A stretch of 64,000 nucleotides of DNA from Myxococcus eversor. Its GTDB lineage: Bacteria > Myxococcota > Myxococcia > Myxococcales > Myxococcaceae. Every line of letters starts with the position of its first letter. The stretch's first letter is position 1. The position numbers and the translations under genes were made by a program. Positions 43,456 through 52,201 of this stretch are shown one piece after another. The stretch spans positions 1 to 64,000 of the forward strand of contig NZ_JAAIXY010000008.1 in the NCBI RefSeq assembly GCF_010894455.1, read 5' to 3'. Under the pieces are notes generated by a model. It was given only the letters and a program-made list of their open reading frames with translations, was not told the origin of the DNA and made no database searches.

Positions 43456-44784
43456 TCAGCGCTGGGCCACGCCCGCCTTCTTCAGCTCCTCGTCGATGAT
43501 GCGACGGAAGTGGTCCACGGGCATCGCGCCGACGACGGGGCGCCCGTTGACGAAGAACGTGGGAGTGCCTCCCGCGCCCACGCGCGTGCCCTCCTTCGAG
43601 TCCTCGTCGATGCGCGCGTCGAACTTCCCGGAGTCGAGCGCCTGCTTGAAGCGCGTCACATCCAGGCCGACCTGCTTCGCATAGCCCTCCATCGACTCCC
43701 GGTCCAACTGCCGCTGGTTGGCGAAGAGCAGGTCATGGAACTCCCAGAACTTCCCCTGCTCGTGCGCGGCGAGTGACGCGGCGGCGGCCAGCTTCGCGTG
43801 CGGATGGTTGGGCAGCGGCTGGTGCTTGAAGGCCAGGCGCAGCTTGCCCTCGTACTCCTTCTCCAGCGTCTTCAGCGTGGGCACCGCGCGGGAGCAGAAG
43901 GGGCACTCGAAGTCAGACCACGCGATGACGGTGACGGGCGCGTTGGCGGGGCCGCGCGAGGGCGCCGTGCCCACCTCCACCTGCTGCCGGGGCAGCTCCG
44001 CCGGCGCGGGAGGCGCGGGCGGACGGTCCACGCCGCGTTCGATGGTGCGCGCGTAGACCTCCGTCTTCGGCACGCCGCCCTTCACCAGCGCCTCCGCCTT
44101 GTTCAGCTCCTCGTCCACCACCTGGGTGAAGACCTCCAGCGGCTGGGCGCCGTTGATGAATCGGCCGTTGACGAAGAAGCCCGGCGTCCCGTTGGCGCCG
44201 AGCTGCCTCGCCAGCGCGTCATCCTGGCGGATGCGGTCGGCCAGCTTCGGGGCCGCCAGGTCCTGCTTCCAGCGCGCGACGTCAAGCCCCAGCTCCTTCG
44301 CGTAGCGCTCCAGGTCCGAGTCGGACTGGGCCCGCGGGTTCGCGAAGAGCACGTCGTGGTACTCCCAGAACTTCCCCTGCTCTCCGGCCGCCAGGGCCGC
44401 GAGCGCGGCGGGCTTGGCGCGCGGGTGCATGTCCTCCAGCGGGTGGTGCTTCATCACCACGCGCAGCTTGTCGCCATACTGCTTCTGGAGCTGCTTCACC
44501 GTCGCGTGGCCGCGAGCGCAGAAGGGGCACTCGTAGTCGGAGAACTCCACCAGCGTGACGAGCGCCGTCTCCTCGCCGTGGATGAGCGAGCCATCCACCG
44601 GCACCTTGTAGACGACGGGAGAGATGGGCGGGCGCTGGCGCGCGGGAGGCTGAGCCGCGGCGGCGGGGGCGGAGGCACCCCTGGCGACGGCGGCGGCGGT
44701 CGCGGGCGCCGACGTCGTGCGGCCTCCCACGAAACCCAACACGAGCCCCACCACGAGGCTCACCCAGACGGATGGCTTGCTCAC
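43456..44784 (-). CDS. Periplasmic protein with two DsbA/thioredoxin domains
   Basis: A 442-residue protein: membrane or signal helix (VWVSLVVGLVLGFVGG), Ala/Pro-rich linker, then two DsbA-like domains in tandem. Each has a CPFC active site: first at Cys86/Cys89 (SDYECPFCARG), second at Cys294/Cys297 (SDFECPFCSRA). Each also has the cis-Pro segment (NGTPGFFVNGRFINGAQP and GGTPTFFVNGRPVVGAMP). It probably makes or isomerises disulfides in exported proteins. No DsbB-like partner is nearby. Start ATG 44784. Confidence 0.92.
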   Translation of the reverse strand: MSKPSVWVSLVVGLVLGFVGGRTTSAPATAAAVARGASAPAAAAQPPARQRPPISPVVYKVPVDGSLIHGEETALVTLVEFSDYECPFCARGHATVKQLQKQYGDKLRVVMKHHPLEDMHPRAKPAALAALAAGEQGKFWEYHDVLFANPRAQSDSDLERYAKELGLDVARWKQDLAAPKLADRIRQDDALARQLGANGTPGFFVNGRFINGAQPLEVFTQVVDEELNKAEALVKGGVPKTEVYARTIERGVDRPPAPPAPAELPRQQVEVGTAPSRGPANAPVTVIAWSDFECPFCSRAVPTLKTLEKEYEGKLRLAFKHQPLPNHPHAKLAAAASLAAHEQGKFWEFHDLLFANQRQLDRESMEGYAKQVGLDVTRFKQALDSGKFDARIDEDSKEGTRVGAGGTPTFFVNGRPVVGAMPVDHFRRIIDEELKKAGVAQR

Positions 44785-44984
44785 ACATGACTCCTGGAAA
44801 TGATGACCGGACGGAGTGCGGCCAGGCCTCGGAAAGTTTCAGGGTGATTTTCGGGAGGCCCGAAAAGGCGAGCCGTCCAGCGCTGGCCCGCTGGCCTGCT
44901 CCTGGGGCGCTTGCCCGCCGCCGTGCCGGTTGTCCGTGAGCGGGCAGGCCCCACCTTTGTGAAGACGAAGGGAGGCCGTGACAC

Positions 44985-45650
44985 ATGCGAGGGAAGGTTG
45001 CCTGGATGGCGGTCGTGGTCGCGAGCCTGCCGCTGATGCTGTGCGCGCAGGGCTGCACGGCGAAGGCCCAGTCGGAGCAGGAGGCGCCGAAAGCGGCGAA
45101 GGCGCCCGCGCAGACGCCGACACCCGCCGAGGTGTCCGAGCCGTGGAACAGCGTGTCCGGCCTGCGCGCGGAGGTGCGACAGCTCCAGCAGGACGTCGCG
45201 AAGCTGCGTGCGCAGGTGAACGCTCAGGCCCAGCGGGGCACGGGCGGCGCGGGGAATGGCACCCAGGCTCAGCGGGAGCCGAACGGCTCGGAGGCCCAGG
45301 CGCGCGGCACGGGAGGCTCGGGCACGGCCGGGACAGGGGCACGGCAGGTGGAGAACGATGTGCCGCCCGCGGGCACCAACGTCCCCGCGCCCACGGGGAC
45401 GGCGGTGGTGCTGGCCACCTTCACGGGGACGGTGCGCTCGGTGGAGCCTCCCGAACTCGTCCTCGCGCAGGACGACGGCGAGGCGCTGACATTGGACGTG
45501 ACTCCGCGCACCCGCGTGTTGAGGAACGGCAAGAGCATTGCTTTGAGGGATTTGGACCCGGGAGACAGGGTCAACGCGGTGGTGGACATGGTGGGTGAGC
45601 ACGAGACGGTGGAAATCTCGGTGGTCCGGAAGGAGGACCCGAACAGGTGA
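44985..45650 (+). CDS. Lipoprotein with coiled coil and OB-like C-terminal domain
   Basis: A 221-residue protein with signal MRGKVAWMAVVVASLPLMLCAQGC (lipobox AQGC). A short coiled coil follows (VSGLRAEVRQLQQDVAKLRAQV), then a Gly/Thr-rich linker, then a small beta domain (FTGTVRSVEPPELVLAQDDGEALTLDVTPRTRV... LRDLDPGDRVNAVVDM) resembling DUF5666-type domains. GAAGGGAGG ribosome site upstream. The function is unknown; likely a periplasmic surface protein. Divergent from the double-DsbA gene. Confidence 0.72.
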   Translation: MRGKVAWMAVVVASLPLMLCAQGCTAKAQSEQEAPKAAKAPAQTPTPAEVSEPWNSVSGLRAEVRQLQQDVAKLRAQVNAQAQRGTGGAGNGTQAQREPNGSEAQARGTGGSGTAGTGARQVENDVPPAGTNVPAPTGTAVVLATFTGTVRSVEPPELVLAQDDGEALTLDVTPRTRVLRNGKSIALRDLDPGDRVNAVVDMVGEHETVEISVVRKEDPNR

Positions 45651-45716
45651 GGCGTGGGAGCGGCGCGTCAGTCGCTCCCGTTCAGGTTCGTCGTCGCTCG
45701 AAGGGAGGTTCCCGTC

Positions 45717-45935
45717 ATGACGGCCTTTGACCGATACCGCGCGTTGCTGCGCAAGTTCGAGAATGTGCGTGCGCGGCATCCAGAAGGTGGCTCACCGGAG
45801 GAGGATGCGCTGCTGGACGACCTGGATGATGTCTGGGCGGAGATGAGTGAGGGCGAGCGCGCCGCCGCATCTTCCGAGCGAGACAGGGCCCTGGGGCTCT
45901 CGGAGTCGCAGGACTCCGCGCCGCCGCCGGGCTGA
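45717..45935 (+). CDS. Small acidic hypothetical protein
   Basis: A 72-residue acidic protein (MTAFDRYRALLRKFENVRARHPEGG) with two helices and an acidic middle (EEDALLDDLDDVWAEMSEGE). AAGGGAGG lies 10 bases upstream, supporting ATG 45717. Unrecognised; ends 17 bases before the convergent phosphatidyltransferase gene and follows the lipoprotein gene by 66 bases. Confidence 0.65.
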   Translation: MTAFDRYRALLRKFENVRARHPEGGSPEEDALLDDLDDVWAEMSEGERAAASSERDRALGLSESQDSAPPPG

Positions 45936-45952
45936 AGCTCACACCGAATCGA

Positions 45953-46576
45953 TTACTCGCGGGCCGTGGGCACGGGCGTGCCTCGCGGCCCGTGTTCATC
46001 CGGGCGCCGCTCGGCGCTCCGGGGCACCTTTCGAGACCGCAACACCGCGAGCGTGTAGTCCACCACCGACGCGAGCGACAGCACGGCGATGAGCGCGACG
46101 AGCGGGCGCACGGCGGGGGGAAACAACAGCACGCACAGCAGCGTCACCAGTTGCAGCGTGGTGACCACCTTGCCGAGCATCCGCGCCTTGAGCTCCGCTT
46201 GCCGCAGCTTCGGCACCAGCCGGGTGACGATGAAGCCCACCGCGGTGCCGATGTCCCGCACCATCAGCAGCAGCACCTCCGGCAGGGCGATGAGGCCGTC
46301 GAGGTAGCAGACGACAATGGCCGTCACCATGAAGGCGCGGTCCGCCACCGGGTCGATGAGCGCGCCCAGTCGCGTGGCCAGGCCCTTGTGTCGCGCAATC
46401 CAGCCATCGAGAAAGTCGGAGAAGGCCGCCAGCATGACGAGCGCCGCGCGCACCCTCACGTCGGACTCGACGATGAAGGCCACCGCCATGGGCAGGCGGG
46501 ACAGCGACAGGATGTTGAGCAGCACGAGGCTCGCCTGGCGGCGCATCTTCTCTGGAAGGTAATGCTCGGCCGTCAT
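45953..46576 (-). CDS. CDP-alcohol phosphatidyltransferase
   Basis: A 207-residue membrane enzyme with about five helices. The family motif DxxDGxxARxxxxxxxxGxxxDxxxD is complete: DFLDGWIAR, then G, then DPVADR. It transfers a phosphatidyl group from CDP-diacylglycerol to an alcohol, as in phosphatidylglycerol phosphate synthesis (PgsA-like), but the alcohol cannot be read. The ATG at 46576 is used (a GTG precedes it). The last ~25 residues are basic and disordered. Confidence 0.9.
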   Translation of the reverse strand: MTAEHYLPEKMRRQASLVLLNILSLSRLPMAVAFIVESDVRVRAALVMLAAFSDFLDGWIARHKGLATRLGALIDPVADRAFMVTAIVVCYLDGLIALPEVLLLMVRDIGTAVGFIVTRLVPKLRQAELKARMLGKVVTTLQLVTLLCVLLFPPAVRPLVALIAVLSLASVVDYTLAVLRSRKVPRSAERRPDEHGPRGTPVPTARE

Positions 46577-46751
46577 CACGCACCTGCCGCGGGGGACGGG
46601 GTGTCGTCGAGTCGTCGGTCATCGCCGCGTCGGCAGGGCAGGCGACCATGCGCGCGCGCCTTTCCTGAAATGGACTCCACGAGGGAACCTTCGGGCGGCG
46701 ACAATCCTCCCATCCGGAGCGCCGCTCCCACCTGCCTGGAGTCTCCCCGTC

Positions 46752-47744
46752 GTGATTGCGCCCGAGTGCCCCTCCCTCCAGCCGTCCTCTCCACCGCGCA
46801 CCGGTTCCACCTGGCCAGGTCGGGCCTGCCTGCTGGCGCTGCTGTGGTCGGGCGTCTCGGGCGCTGCCCCGCTGGAGACTCGCCTGCGGGGCACGGTGCT
46901 CGCGACGGCGGCCTCACGGGCTCCCGAGCAGGCGGTGCCCGTGGAGCCTCGCGCCGCCACGCGCGAGGAGCTGGCGCGCTACGCCTGGTTGTCGAAGGAC
47001 GCCCAGGTCCGTCCACTGGACGCCGCCATCCCCGCGCCGGAGGGCTACACGCGGGTGACGCTGGAGGCGGGCTCGTTCGGCGCGTGGCTGCGCGGCCTTC
47101 CCCTGCGCGCGGAAGGTACGCCCGTGCTGCACTTCCGGGGCGGAGAGGTGTTGCCCGGAGACGATGCTCGGCTGGCGGCGGTGGCGGAGCTGGATATCGG
47201 CTCGGCCAACCTGCAGCAGTGCGCGGACTCCATCATCCGGCTGCATGCGGAGTGGCTGTGGTCCAGCAAGCAGCGCGAGCTCATCGCCTACCGCTTCACC
47301 AGCGGACACCTGGCCTCGTGGCCGAAGTACGCGGAAGGTGACAGGGCGCGGATCAACGGCTCGAAGGTGACGTGGGCGCGGAGCGCGGCGGCGGACAGCT
47401 CACGCGCGGCGTTCCGTTCGTATCTGGACCTGGTCTTCACCTACGCGGGCACGTTGTCGCTGGAGGGCGCCAGGAATCATCCCGCGCGAGACGCTCTGCG
47501 TCCCGGGGACTTCTTCGTGCTGGGCGGCAGCCCGGGGCACACGGTGCTGGTGTTGGACCTGGCGGCCGACGCGGGGGGCCGCCGCGTGGCACTGCTGGGT
47601 CAAGGCTTCATGCCCGCCCAGGACTTCCATGTCCTCTCCTCGGGAGACACTTCCGTGGGGCCCTGGTTCCCGCTCGACTCCGACGCGGTGACGACGCCCT
47701 TCTGGAAGCCCTTCCCGTGGACGTCGCTGCGCCGCTTCCCGTGA
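46752..47744 (+). CDS. Exported DUF4846 protein
   Basis: A 330-residue protein with a hydrophobic N-terminal segment (ACLLALLWSGVSGA). The family pattern is clear: PLDAAIPAPEGYTRV, GSFGAWLRGLPL, VAELDIGSANLQQCADSIIRLHAEWLW, and FFVLGGSPGHTVLVLDLA with the catalytic-like DALRPGDFF and LGQGFMPAQDFHVL near the end. The family is of unknown function. Start GTG 46752 is the first codon of the frame; the true start may be slightly later. Convergent with the desaturase, ~106 bases apart. Confidence 0.82.
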   Translation: MIAPECPSLQPSSPPRTGSTWPGRACLLALLWSGVSGAAPLETRLRGTVLATAASRAPEQAVPVEPRAATREELARYAWLSKDAQVRPLDAAIPAPEGYTRVTLEAGSFGAWLRGLPLRAEGTPVLHFRGGEVLPGDDARLAAVAELDIGSANLQQCADSIIRLHAEWLWSSKQRELIAYRFTSGHLASWPKYAEGDRARINGSKVTWARSAAADSSRAAFRSYLDLVFTYAGTLSLEGARNHPARDALRPGDFFVLGGSPGHTVLVLDLAADAGGRRVALLGQGFMPAQDFHVLSSGDTSVGPWFPLDSDAVTTPFWKPFPWTSLRRFP

Positions 47745-47850
47745 GGCGTTCCGTCGGTCCTCCGTCAATCCGCCTCGGGGCCCCCACCCCGACGTGACTG
47801 ACAGGTACCGACGCCTCGCTCGCCAGGGCGATGCGCGCGTCGTTGCTTCC

Positions 47851-48915
47851 CTACGAGTGCAGCGGCATCCGCACGCCCTGCGACGGCGGCGGCGTGGTGG
47901 TGGCCAGCGTCTCTTCGCTGGAGCCCTCGGGCTTGCGCGTGAGGTACTGCACCAGGCTGTTGTGCTTGCCCAGGTACGTGTCGAAGCGATTCACGCCGTC
48001 CTCGAGCATGCCCGCCTTGTCCAGTTCCTCGTGCATGACGGGCAGGTTGTAGAAGGGCACGGAGGGGAAGGCGTGGTGCGTGAGGTGGTAGTTGCAGTTG
48101 AGCGGCGCCACGAAGAAGTTCTCCAGCAGCGTGCCCTTCACGTCGCGCGTCTCGCGCGTCTCGTCGCCCTTGATTTCGGCGTCCAGCGGGTGCTCGCCCA
48201 GCGCGCGCATCCGGAAGAAGGCCATCATCACCGTCGTCGTCGGCAGCACCCACAGGAGCAGCCAGTGCAGCCACGCGCCCGTCGTCACCAGCACGGTGAT
48301 GAGCGCGGAGACGTAGAGGACGTAGCGCACGTGCTCGGCGGCGGACACCTTGGGCTTCGCGCCACCCAGGAGCCGACCCCAGTACGTCCAGGGCATCACC
48401 ACCTTGAGGTGGCTCGGCGCGTACAGGCCCAGCGCATCGCCCAGGAACACCGCCGCCGCCTTCACCGGCGTGCGCGGGAAGTGCCAGGACGGGTCCTGCT
48501 GCATGGAGGCCCAGTACGGGTCCTTGTCCGTATTCACATACCGGTGGTGCTCCATGTGCTGGTGCCGGTAGCCCGCCGTCGTCATGTTCAGCGGGAAGGC
48601 GCACAGCAAGTCCGCCACCACGTCGCCCACCTTCCGGTTCGACAGGAAGTGGTAGTGCGCGGCCTCGTGCATCAGCGCGAGCATCGCGTGCTGCCGCGTG
48701 GCGATGACCAGGGCGGCGATCGGCCACGCCCACCACCGGTCCACCCACACCACCGCGGCAAACGCGGCGACAATGACGAGCCACTGAGTGCCGAGCGCGC
48801 ACAGCGCCCGCACATTGCTCACCTGGGACATCTCCCGGGTCTTTTTTGCCAGGGCCTGCCTGTCGACGCGTCGCGCAAACTGCACATCCGCTTCGTCAAC
48901 GACTTCGGCGTACAT
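47851..48915 (-). CDS. Membrane fatty-acid desaturase
   Basis: A 354-residue integral membrane enzyme. The three histidine boxes are present: HEAAHYH, HQHMEHHRY and NYHLTHH (followed by AFP). Hydrophobic helices flank them. This is the acyl-lipid/carotenoid-type desaturase fold using a di-iron centre and O2. Cold or membrane-fluidity adaptation is a usual role; the position of the double bond is not predictable. Start ATG 48915, with GGAG-like sequence upstream. The 327-base gap downstream of the P450 contains its promoter. Confidence 0.9.
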   Translation of the reverse strand: MYAEVVDEADVQFARRVDRQALAKKTREMSQVSNVRALCALGTQWLVIVAAFAAVVWVDRWWAWPIAALVIATRQHAMLALMHEAAHYHFLSNRKVGDVVADLLCAFPLNMTTAGYRHQHMEHHRYVNTDKDPYWASMQQDPSWHFPRTPVKAAAVFLGDALGLYAPSHLKVVMPWTYWGRLLGGAKPKVSAAEHVRYVLYVSALITVLVTTGAWLHWLLLWVLPTTTVMMAFFRMRALGEHPLDAEIKGDETRETRDVKGTLLENFFVAPLNCNYHLTHHAFPSVPFYNLPVMHEELDKAGMLEDGVNRFDTYLGKHNSLVQYLTRKPEGSSEETLATTTPPPSQGVRMPLHS

Positions 48916-49156
48916 GAGGGGGCTCCTTCGTCTTTACGAGCAAGCGGGGTAATCAAGGACTCTTTCTCGCGAAAACGGCCAGTATGGCAAGAAATTTCTC
49001 TCCGTAACGTACGCACGCCCGTTTCAAACAGCCAAGTGAAGTCCGCCGAAACCCCATGGGTGTCGACACTGACTCCGACTTTTGCCGGAAGCCGGGTGCG
49101 AGTGGACCGCCTGTGGGCGGGTCGGGTCCACTGAAGTCAGGCCCCAGACATGCGAA

Positions 49157-49189
49157 GGGCCCTGGAGACGATGAAGGTCTCCAGGGCCC
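49157..49189 (-). terminator. Hairpin after cytochrome P450 gene
   Basis: GGGCCCTGGAGAC (49157-49169) and GTCTCCAGGGCCC (49177-49189) form a perfect 13-bp stem with a 7-base loop, 53 bases after the P450 stop (minus strand). No U-tract, but the stem is very stable. Confidence 0.65.
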
Positions 49190-49242
49190 GGCTCATGACA
49201 TGGATGTGGGTGCGCGGGAAGCGCCGAATGCCGTACCCGCGA

Positions 49243-50547
49243 CTAAGGCTTGGGCGTGGACGGCGTCCACTCGACCTTCAGGTGGCGCATCTGGCGCAGG
49301 ACGATGCTCTGCCAGGTGCCATGGTCCTGTCCCTGCACCATGCGCGGGTCCTCCAGGGCGTCCAGGAGGATGTTGGTGGTGATTTGGGCCTGGAGCCGGG
49401 CCAGGGGCGCGCCCAGGCAGAAGTGCGTGCCACGGCCGTAGGTGAGGTGCTGGGGCGGCTTCTCGCGGTCCACGTCGAGCTTGTTGGAGTGCGGGCAGAG
49501 CGACTCGTCCCGGCTGCCGGCGGCGTACAGCATGAGGAGCCGTGAGCCCGCGGGGAGCTTGATGCCGCCCACCTCCACGTCCTCCAGGGCGGTGCGAATC
49601 ATCGCGTGCTGGACGGAGTCGTAGCGGCAGCCCTCCTCGATGAACTTGGGGACGAGCTCCCGGTTGTCGCGCAGGCGCTTCCACATGCCGTGCTCCAGCG
49701 CGAGCTTCCAGGTGTTCGCCATCATCGCCGTGGTGGACTCGTGGCCGGCGGACAGGAAGGACGCGCCAATGGCCATCACCAGCTCGTGCACCGTCAGCGC
49801 CTCGCCGTTCGCCTCGACTTCGACGAGGTAGCTGGTGAGGTCCTCCTGGGGCTCCTCGCGGCGCGCCTCGATGAGCTGGACGCAGTACTTCTGGAACTCA
49901 ATCACGCCTCGAGCCAGCTCCGGCTGCTTCTCCGGCGGCACGTGCTCGAAGGTGAGCTGCTGCCAGTCCGCGCTCCAGCGCTTGATCTTCCAGACGTCCT
50001 CCTGCGGCACGCCCATGACGCCGAGGATGACGTGGGCGGGCAGCGGGTACGCCAGCTGCTCCACCAGGTCCGCGTGGCCGTCCTGGGCGAAGCTGCCCAC
50101 CATCTCTCGCGCCAGCTTCTCGATGAACGGCGCCATGCCGGCGATGCGCTGCGCGGTGAAGCCCCGGTTCATCAGCCTGCGCAGCCGGGTGTGGTCCGGC
50201 GGGTCCATGCCCAAGAGCACGTGGGCCAGCGGGAAGCCCTCGCCGAGGATGGCCTTCGCCTCCTCCGTCAGCGTCGTCCCGCTGAACAGCATGTCGCGGT
50301 TGGAGAAGCGCGCCGTGTCCTTGAGGACCTGGAGGATGTCGTCGTTGCGGCTCACCAACCACATGTTCAGCATCGGGTTGAAGCTGACCGGCTCCTCCTT
50401 GCGCAGCTTCTCGAAGAAGGGGTGGGGATTGTCGACGTGGGGTCCCGCGAAGGGGTTGTACTGCGCGCCCAGGTGAGGGCAGCGAGGCGCCGCGGGGGCA
50501 TGGGCCGGAACACCGGTCTCTTCCTGCTTCTGAACCGTTACGGGCAT
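49243..50547 (-). CDS. Cytochrome P450
   Basis: About 434 residues from MPVTVQKQEE. The I-helix AGHESTTAM, the EGCR (ExxR) motif and the heme loop YGRGTHFCLGAPLAR with Cys377 are intact. Length is normal for bacterial class I P450s. It needs ferredoxin and reductase encoded elsewhere. Substrate unknown. The frame is open to 50622; the ATG at 50547 is preferred because the conserved N-terminal region follows it closely. A 13-bp hairpin follows the stop. Confidence 0.93.
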   Translation of the reverse strand: MPVTVQKQEETGVPAHAPAAPRCPHLGAQYNPFAGPHVDNPHPFFEKLRKEEPVSFNPMLNMWLVSRNDDILQVLKDTARFSNRDMLFSGTTLTEEAKAILGEGFPLAHVLLGMDPPDHTRLRRLMNRGFTAQRIAGMAPFIEKLAREMVGSFAQDGHADLVEQLAYPLPAHVILGVMGVPQEDVWKIKRWSADWQQLTFEHVPPEKQPELARGVIEFQKYCVQLIEARREEPQEDLTSYLVEVEANGEALTVHELVMAIGASFLSAGHESTTAMMANTWKLALEHGMWKRLRDNRELVPKFIEEGCRYDSVQHAMIRTALEDVEVGGIKLPAGSRLLMLYAAGSRDESLCPHSNKLDVDREKPPQHLTYGRGTHFCLGAPLARLQAQITTNILLDALEDPRMVQGQDHGTWQSIVLRQMRHLKVEWTPSTPKP

Positions 50548-50985
50548 GGACTCACTCGGCAGTTCGAGCGCGGGCCCCCCCAGCTCACTGCTCGGACAAG
50601 GGTTGGTTGAGGCATGGGGCACAGCCGGTTCCGGAGCCCGACTTGGAAAACCGGGCGCGATGGGGGCTCCAGAATGACCGCCTATACCTCAATTTCCAGT
50701 TATCGCACCAGTAGGGTGCGATTTTTTCAGTGAAACTGGCCTTGTGCGTCACTGGAGCGGCTCAGCGTCGGCCGGAGGGGCGTGATTTCAGGGGGTTGGC
50801 CGAAGGCGCAAATGTCGCATCGACTCGGACTCTGGGAAATCCAGTGGACACTTTGCGTGCGGGGAGCGCCTCGGAAGGGCTCAACCCGGTTACATGCGGG
50901 GCGGGACAGGAGAGGCGGCGGGGCCCCCGGAGGGGCCACCGCGATGGGTGAAGCGGATGGCGACGACGGCGGGAGTGAGGCCGCT
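50548..50985. other. 438-base region without a protein gene
   Basis: Between the P450 start and the STAS-like gene. It holds the P450 promoter region (AT-richer near 50680-50730) and the plus-strand terminator described separately. No convincing ORF. A plus-strand small RNA ending at the terminator is possible but not proven. Confidence 0.55.
50696..50739 (+). terminator. Strong plus-strand terminator without an obvious upstream gene
   Basis: ATCGCACC (50702-50709) and GGTGCGAT (50715-50722) form an 8-bp stem with loop AGTAG, followed by six Ts (50722-50727). A second outer pairing, CCAGTT (50696-50701) with AACTGG (50734-50739), surrounds it. It is oriented on the plus strand, but both neighbours are on the minus strand. 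Confidence 0.7.
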
Positions 50986-51396
50986 TCAGCCGCTCTTGCG
51001 GACGTTGGCGCGGCGCTGCTGCTCCACCCAGGCGTGGGCCTCGGGCATCGTCTTGACGAACTCCGTCTTGAACTCCGACTTGCCCGTCAGGAACATGCCC
51101 AGCGAGATGACCTTGCCGAAGGTCTGCTGGACCATGTCCGCGCCGACATAGACGCAGCCCTTGAACCACTCCGCCTTGCTGTTGTCGGAGAGGTACCGGC
51201 GCGCTTCGGCCTGGAGCTGCGAGTTGCCGATATCGGCAATCATGTAATAGCCGCCGCTCTTGGCGACGTCGCCGTAGATTTCAACGGCCCGCTTCATGTC
51301 CTCCAGGTTCAGCATGCCGCTGAACACGGCGACCACCAGGTCTGGGGCCTCGTGGCGAATCTGGTGGGCACCGAACTTCCATTCCTGTTGCTGCAT
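50986..51396 (-). CDS. STAS/SEC14-like protein, copy 1
   Basis: A 136-residue protein (MQQQEWKFGAHQIRHEAP) with alternating beta strands and helices: VVAVFSGMLNLEDMKRAVEIYGDV, YYMIADIGNSQLQAEARRYLSDN, and WFKGCVYVGADMVQQTFGKVISLGMFLTGKSEF. It looks like the SpoIIAA-like STAS/SEC14 fold found in myxobacterial single-domain proteins. It is closely related to the next gene on the same strand (shared WFKGCVYVGAD(M/I)VQQTFGK and K(S/A)... ending), so a tandem duplication. Function unknown. Confidence 0.75.
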   Translation of the reverse strand: MQQQEWKFGAHQIRHEAPDLVVAVFSGMLNLEDMKRAVEIYGDVAKSGGYYMIADIGNSQLQAEARRYLSDNSKAEWFKGCVYVGADMVQQTFGKVISLGMFLTGKSEFKTEFVKTMPEAHAWVEQQRRANVRKSG

Positions 51397-51547
51397 GGGC
51401 GCTCCCTTGGGCTGACCGCGCGAGCATACCGCCCAGGGCCACCGGGAGCGAGAATCCAGTCTTCCCTCCCAAACCAGGACTTTCAGCGGGGCCCGGGTCT
51501 GGAAGGAGACAGAGGGGGTCGGACTTCACACGACGGTGAGACGCGTC

Positions 51548-51967
51548 TCAGCCGGCCTTGCGTTGGGAGCGGGCGCGGTTCTGGAGGACCCAGGCGCGGG
51601 CGTCGTCGAGCGTCTTGACGAAGGTGGTCTCGAAGCTGGACTTGCCGGTGAAGAGCATGGCGAGGGAGATGGCCTTGCCGAAGGTCTGCTGGACGATGTC
51701 GGCGCCGACGTAGACGCAGCCCTTGAACCACTCGGAGCGGTTGTTCTCGGAGAGGTAGCGGCGGCCGGCGGCCTCAATCTGGGAGCGGCCGATTTCCGCG
51801 AGGATGTAGTAGGGGCCGAGGATGTCGTAGACCTCCTTGTAGATTTCGGAGGTGCGCTTCACGTCGTCCATGGTGATGGGACCCTCGAAGGTCGCCACCG
51901 CGATGTCTGGCGGCTCGATGCGAACCCGATGCGCGCCGTACTTCCACTCCCGAGGCTTCTCCGCCAT
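51548..51967 (-). CDS. STAS/SEC14-like protein, copy 2
   Basis: A 139-residue protein (MAEKPREWKYGAHRVRIEP), paralogue of the neighbour downstream. It keeps IAVATFEGPITMDDVKRTSEIYKEVYDI, YYILAEIGRSQIEAAGRRYLSENN, and the motif WFKGCVYVGADIVQQTFGK. Identity between the copies is high in the last two-thirds. It lies 151 bases upstream of copy 1, so they may be co-transcribed or separately controlled. Start ATG 51967. Confidence 0.75.
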   Translation of the reverse strand: MAEKPREWKYGAHRVRIEPPDIAVATFEGPITMDDVKRTSEIYKEVYDILGPYYILAEIGRSQIEAAGRRYLSENNRSEWFKGCVYVGADIVQQTFGKAISLAMLFTGKSSFETTFVKTLDDARAWVLQNRARSQRKAG

Positions 51968-52201
51968 TGCATCCCCCACCCAGAAGTCCTGCCTGTCAGA
52001 AGGATAACGCTCGTTCCTGGGGTGAAGGCAAACGGACGCACTGGGTTTGGTCCCTGGAGTTCCAGAGGGACGTTTTTCTCCAGATGGGCCCGAATTGCCC
52101 GGTGTGGCCTGGCCGCGAGGAGAAACAGGGTGTTGGGGTGAGAACCGTGGGCCGAAGCGCGGGTTGACGGTGGGGTGGGGGGCTGGAGACTGCCGGCACC
52201 C

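Noticed and set aside
50730..50951. Short plus-strand ORF after the terminator
   Set aside because: Starts inside the terminator structure, has no ribosome site and is rich in Arg/Gly as expected by chance.
52050..52077. GTCCCTGGA...TCCAGAGGGAC followed by TTTTT as a terminator
   Set aside because: The stem has a bulge and a loop too small to form well, and no plus-strand gene precedes it.
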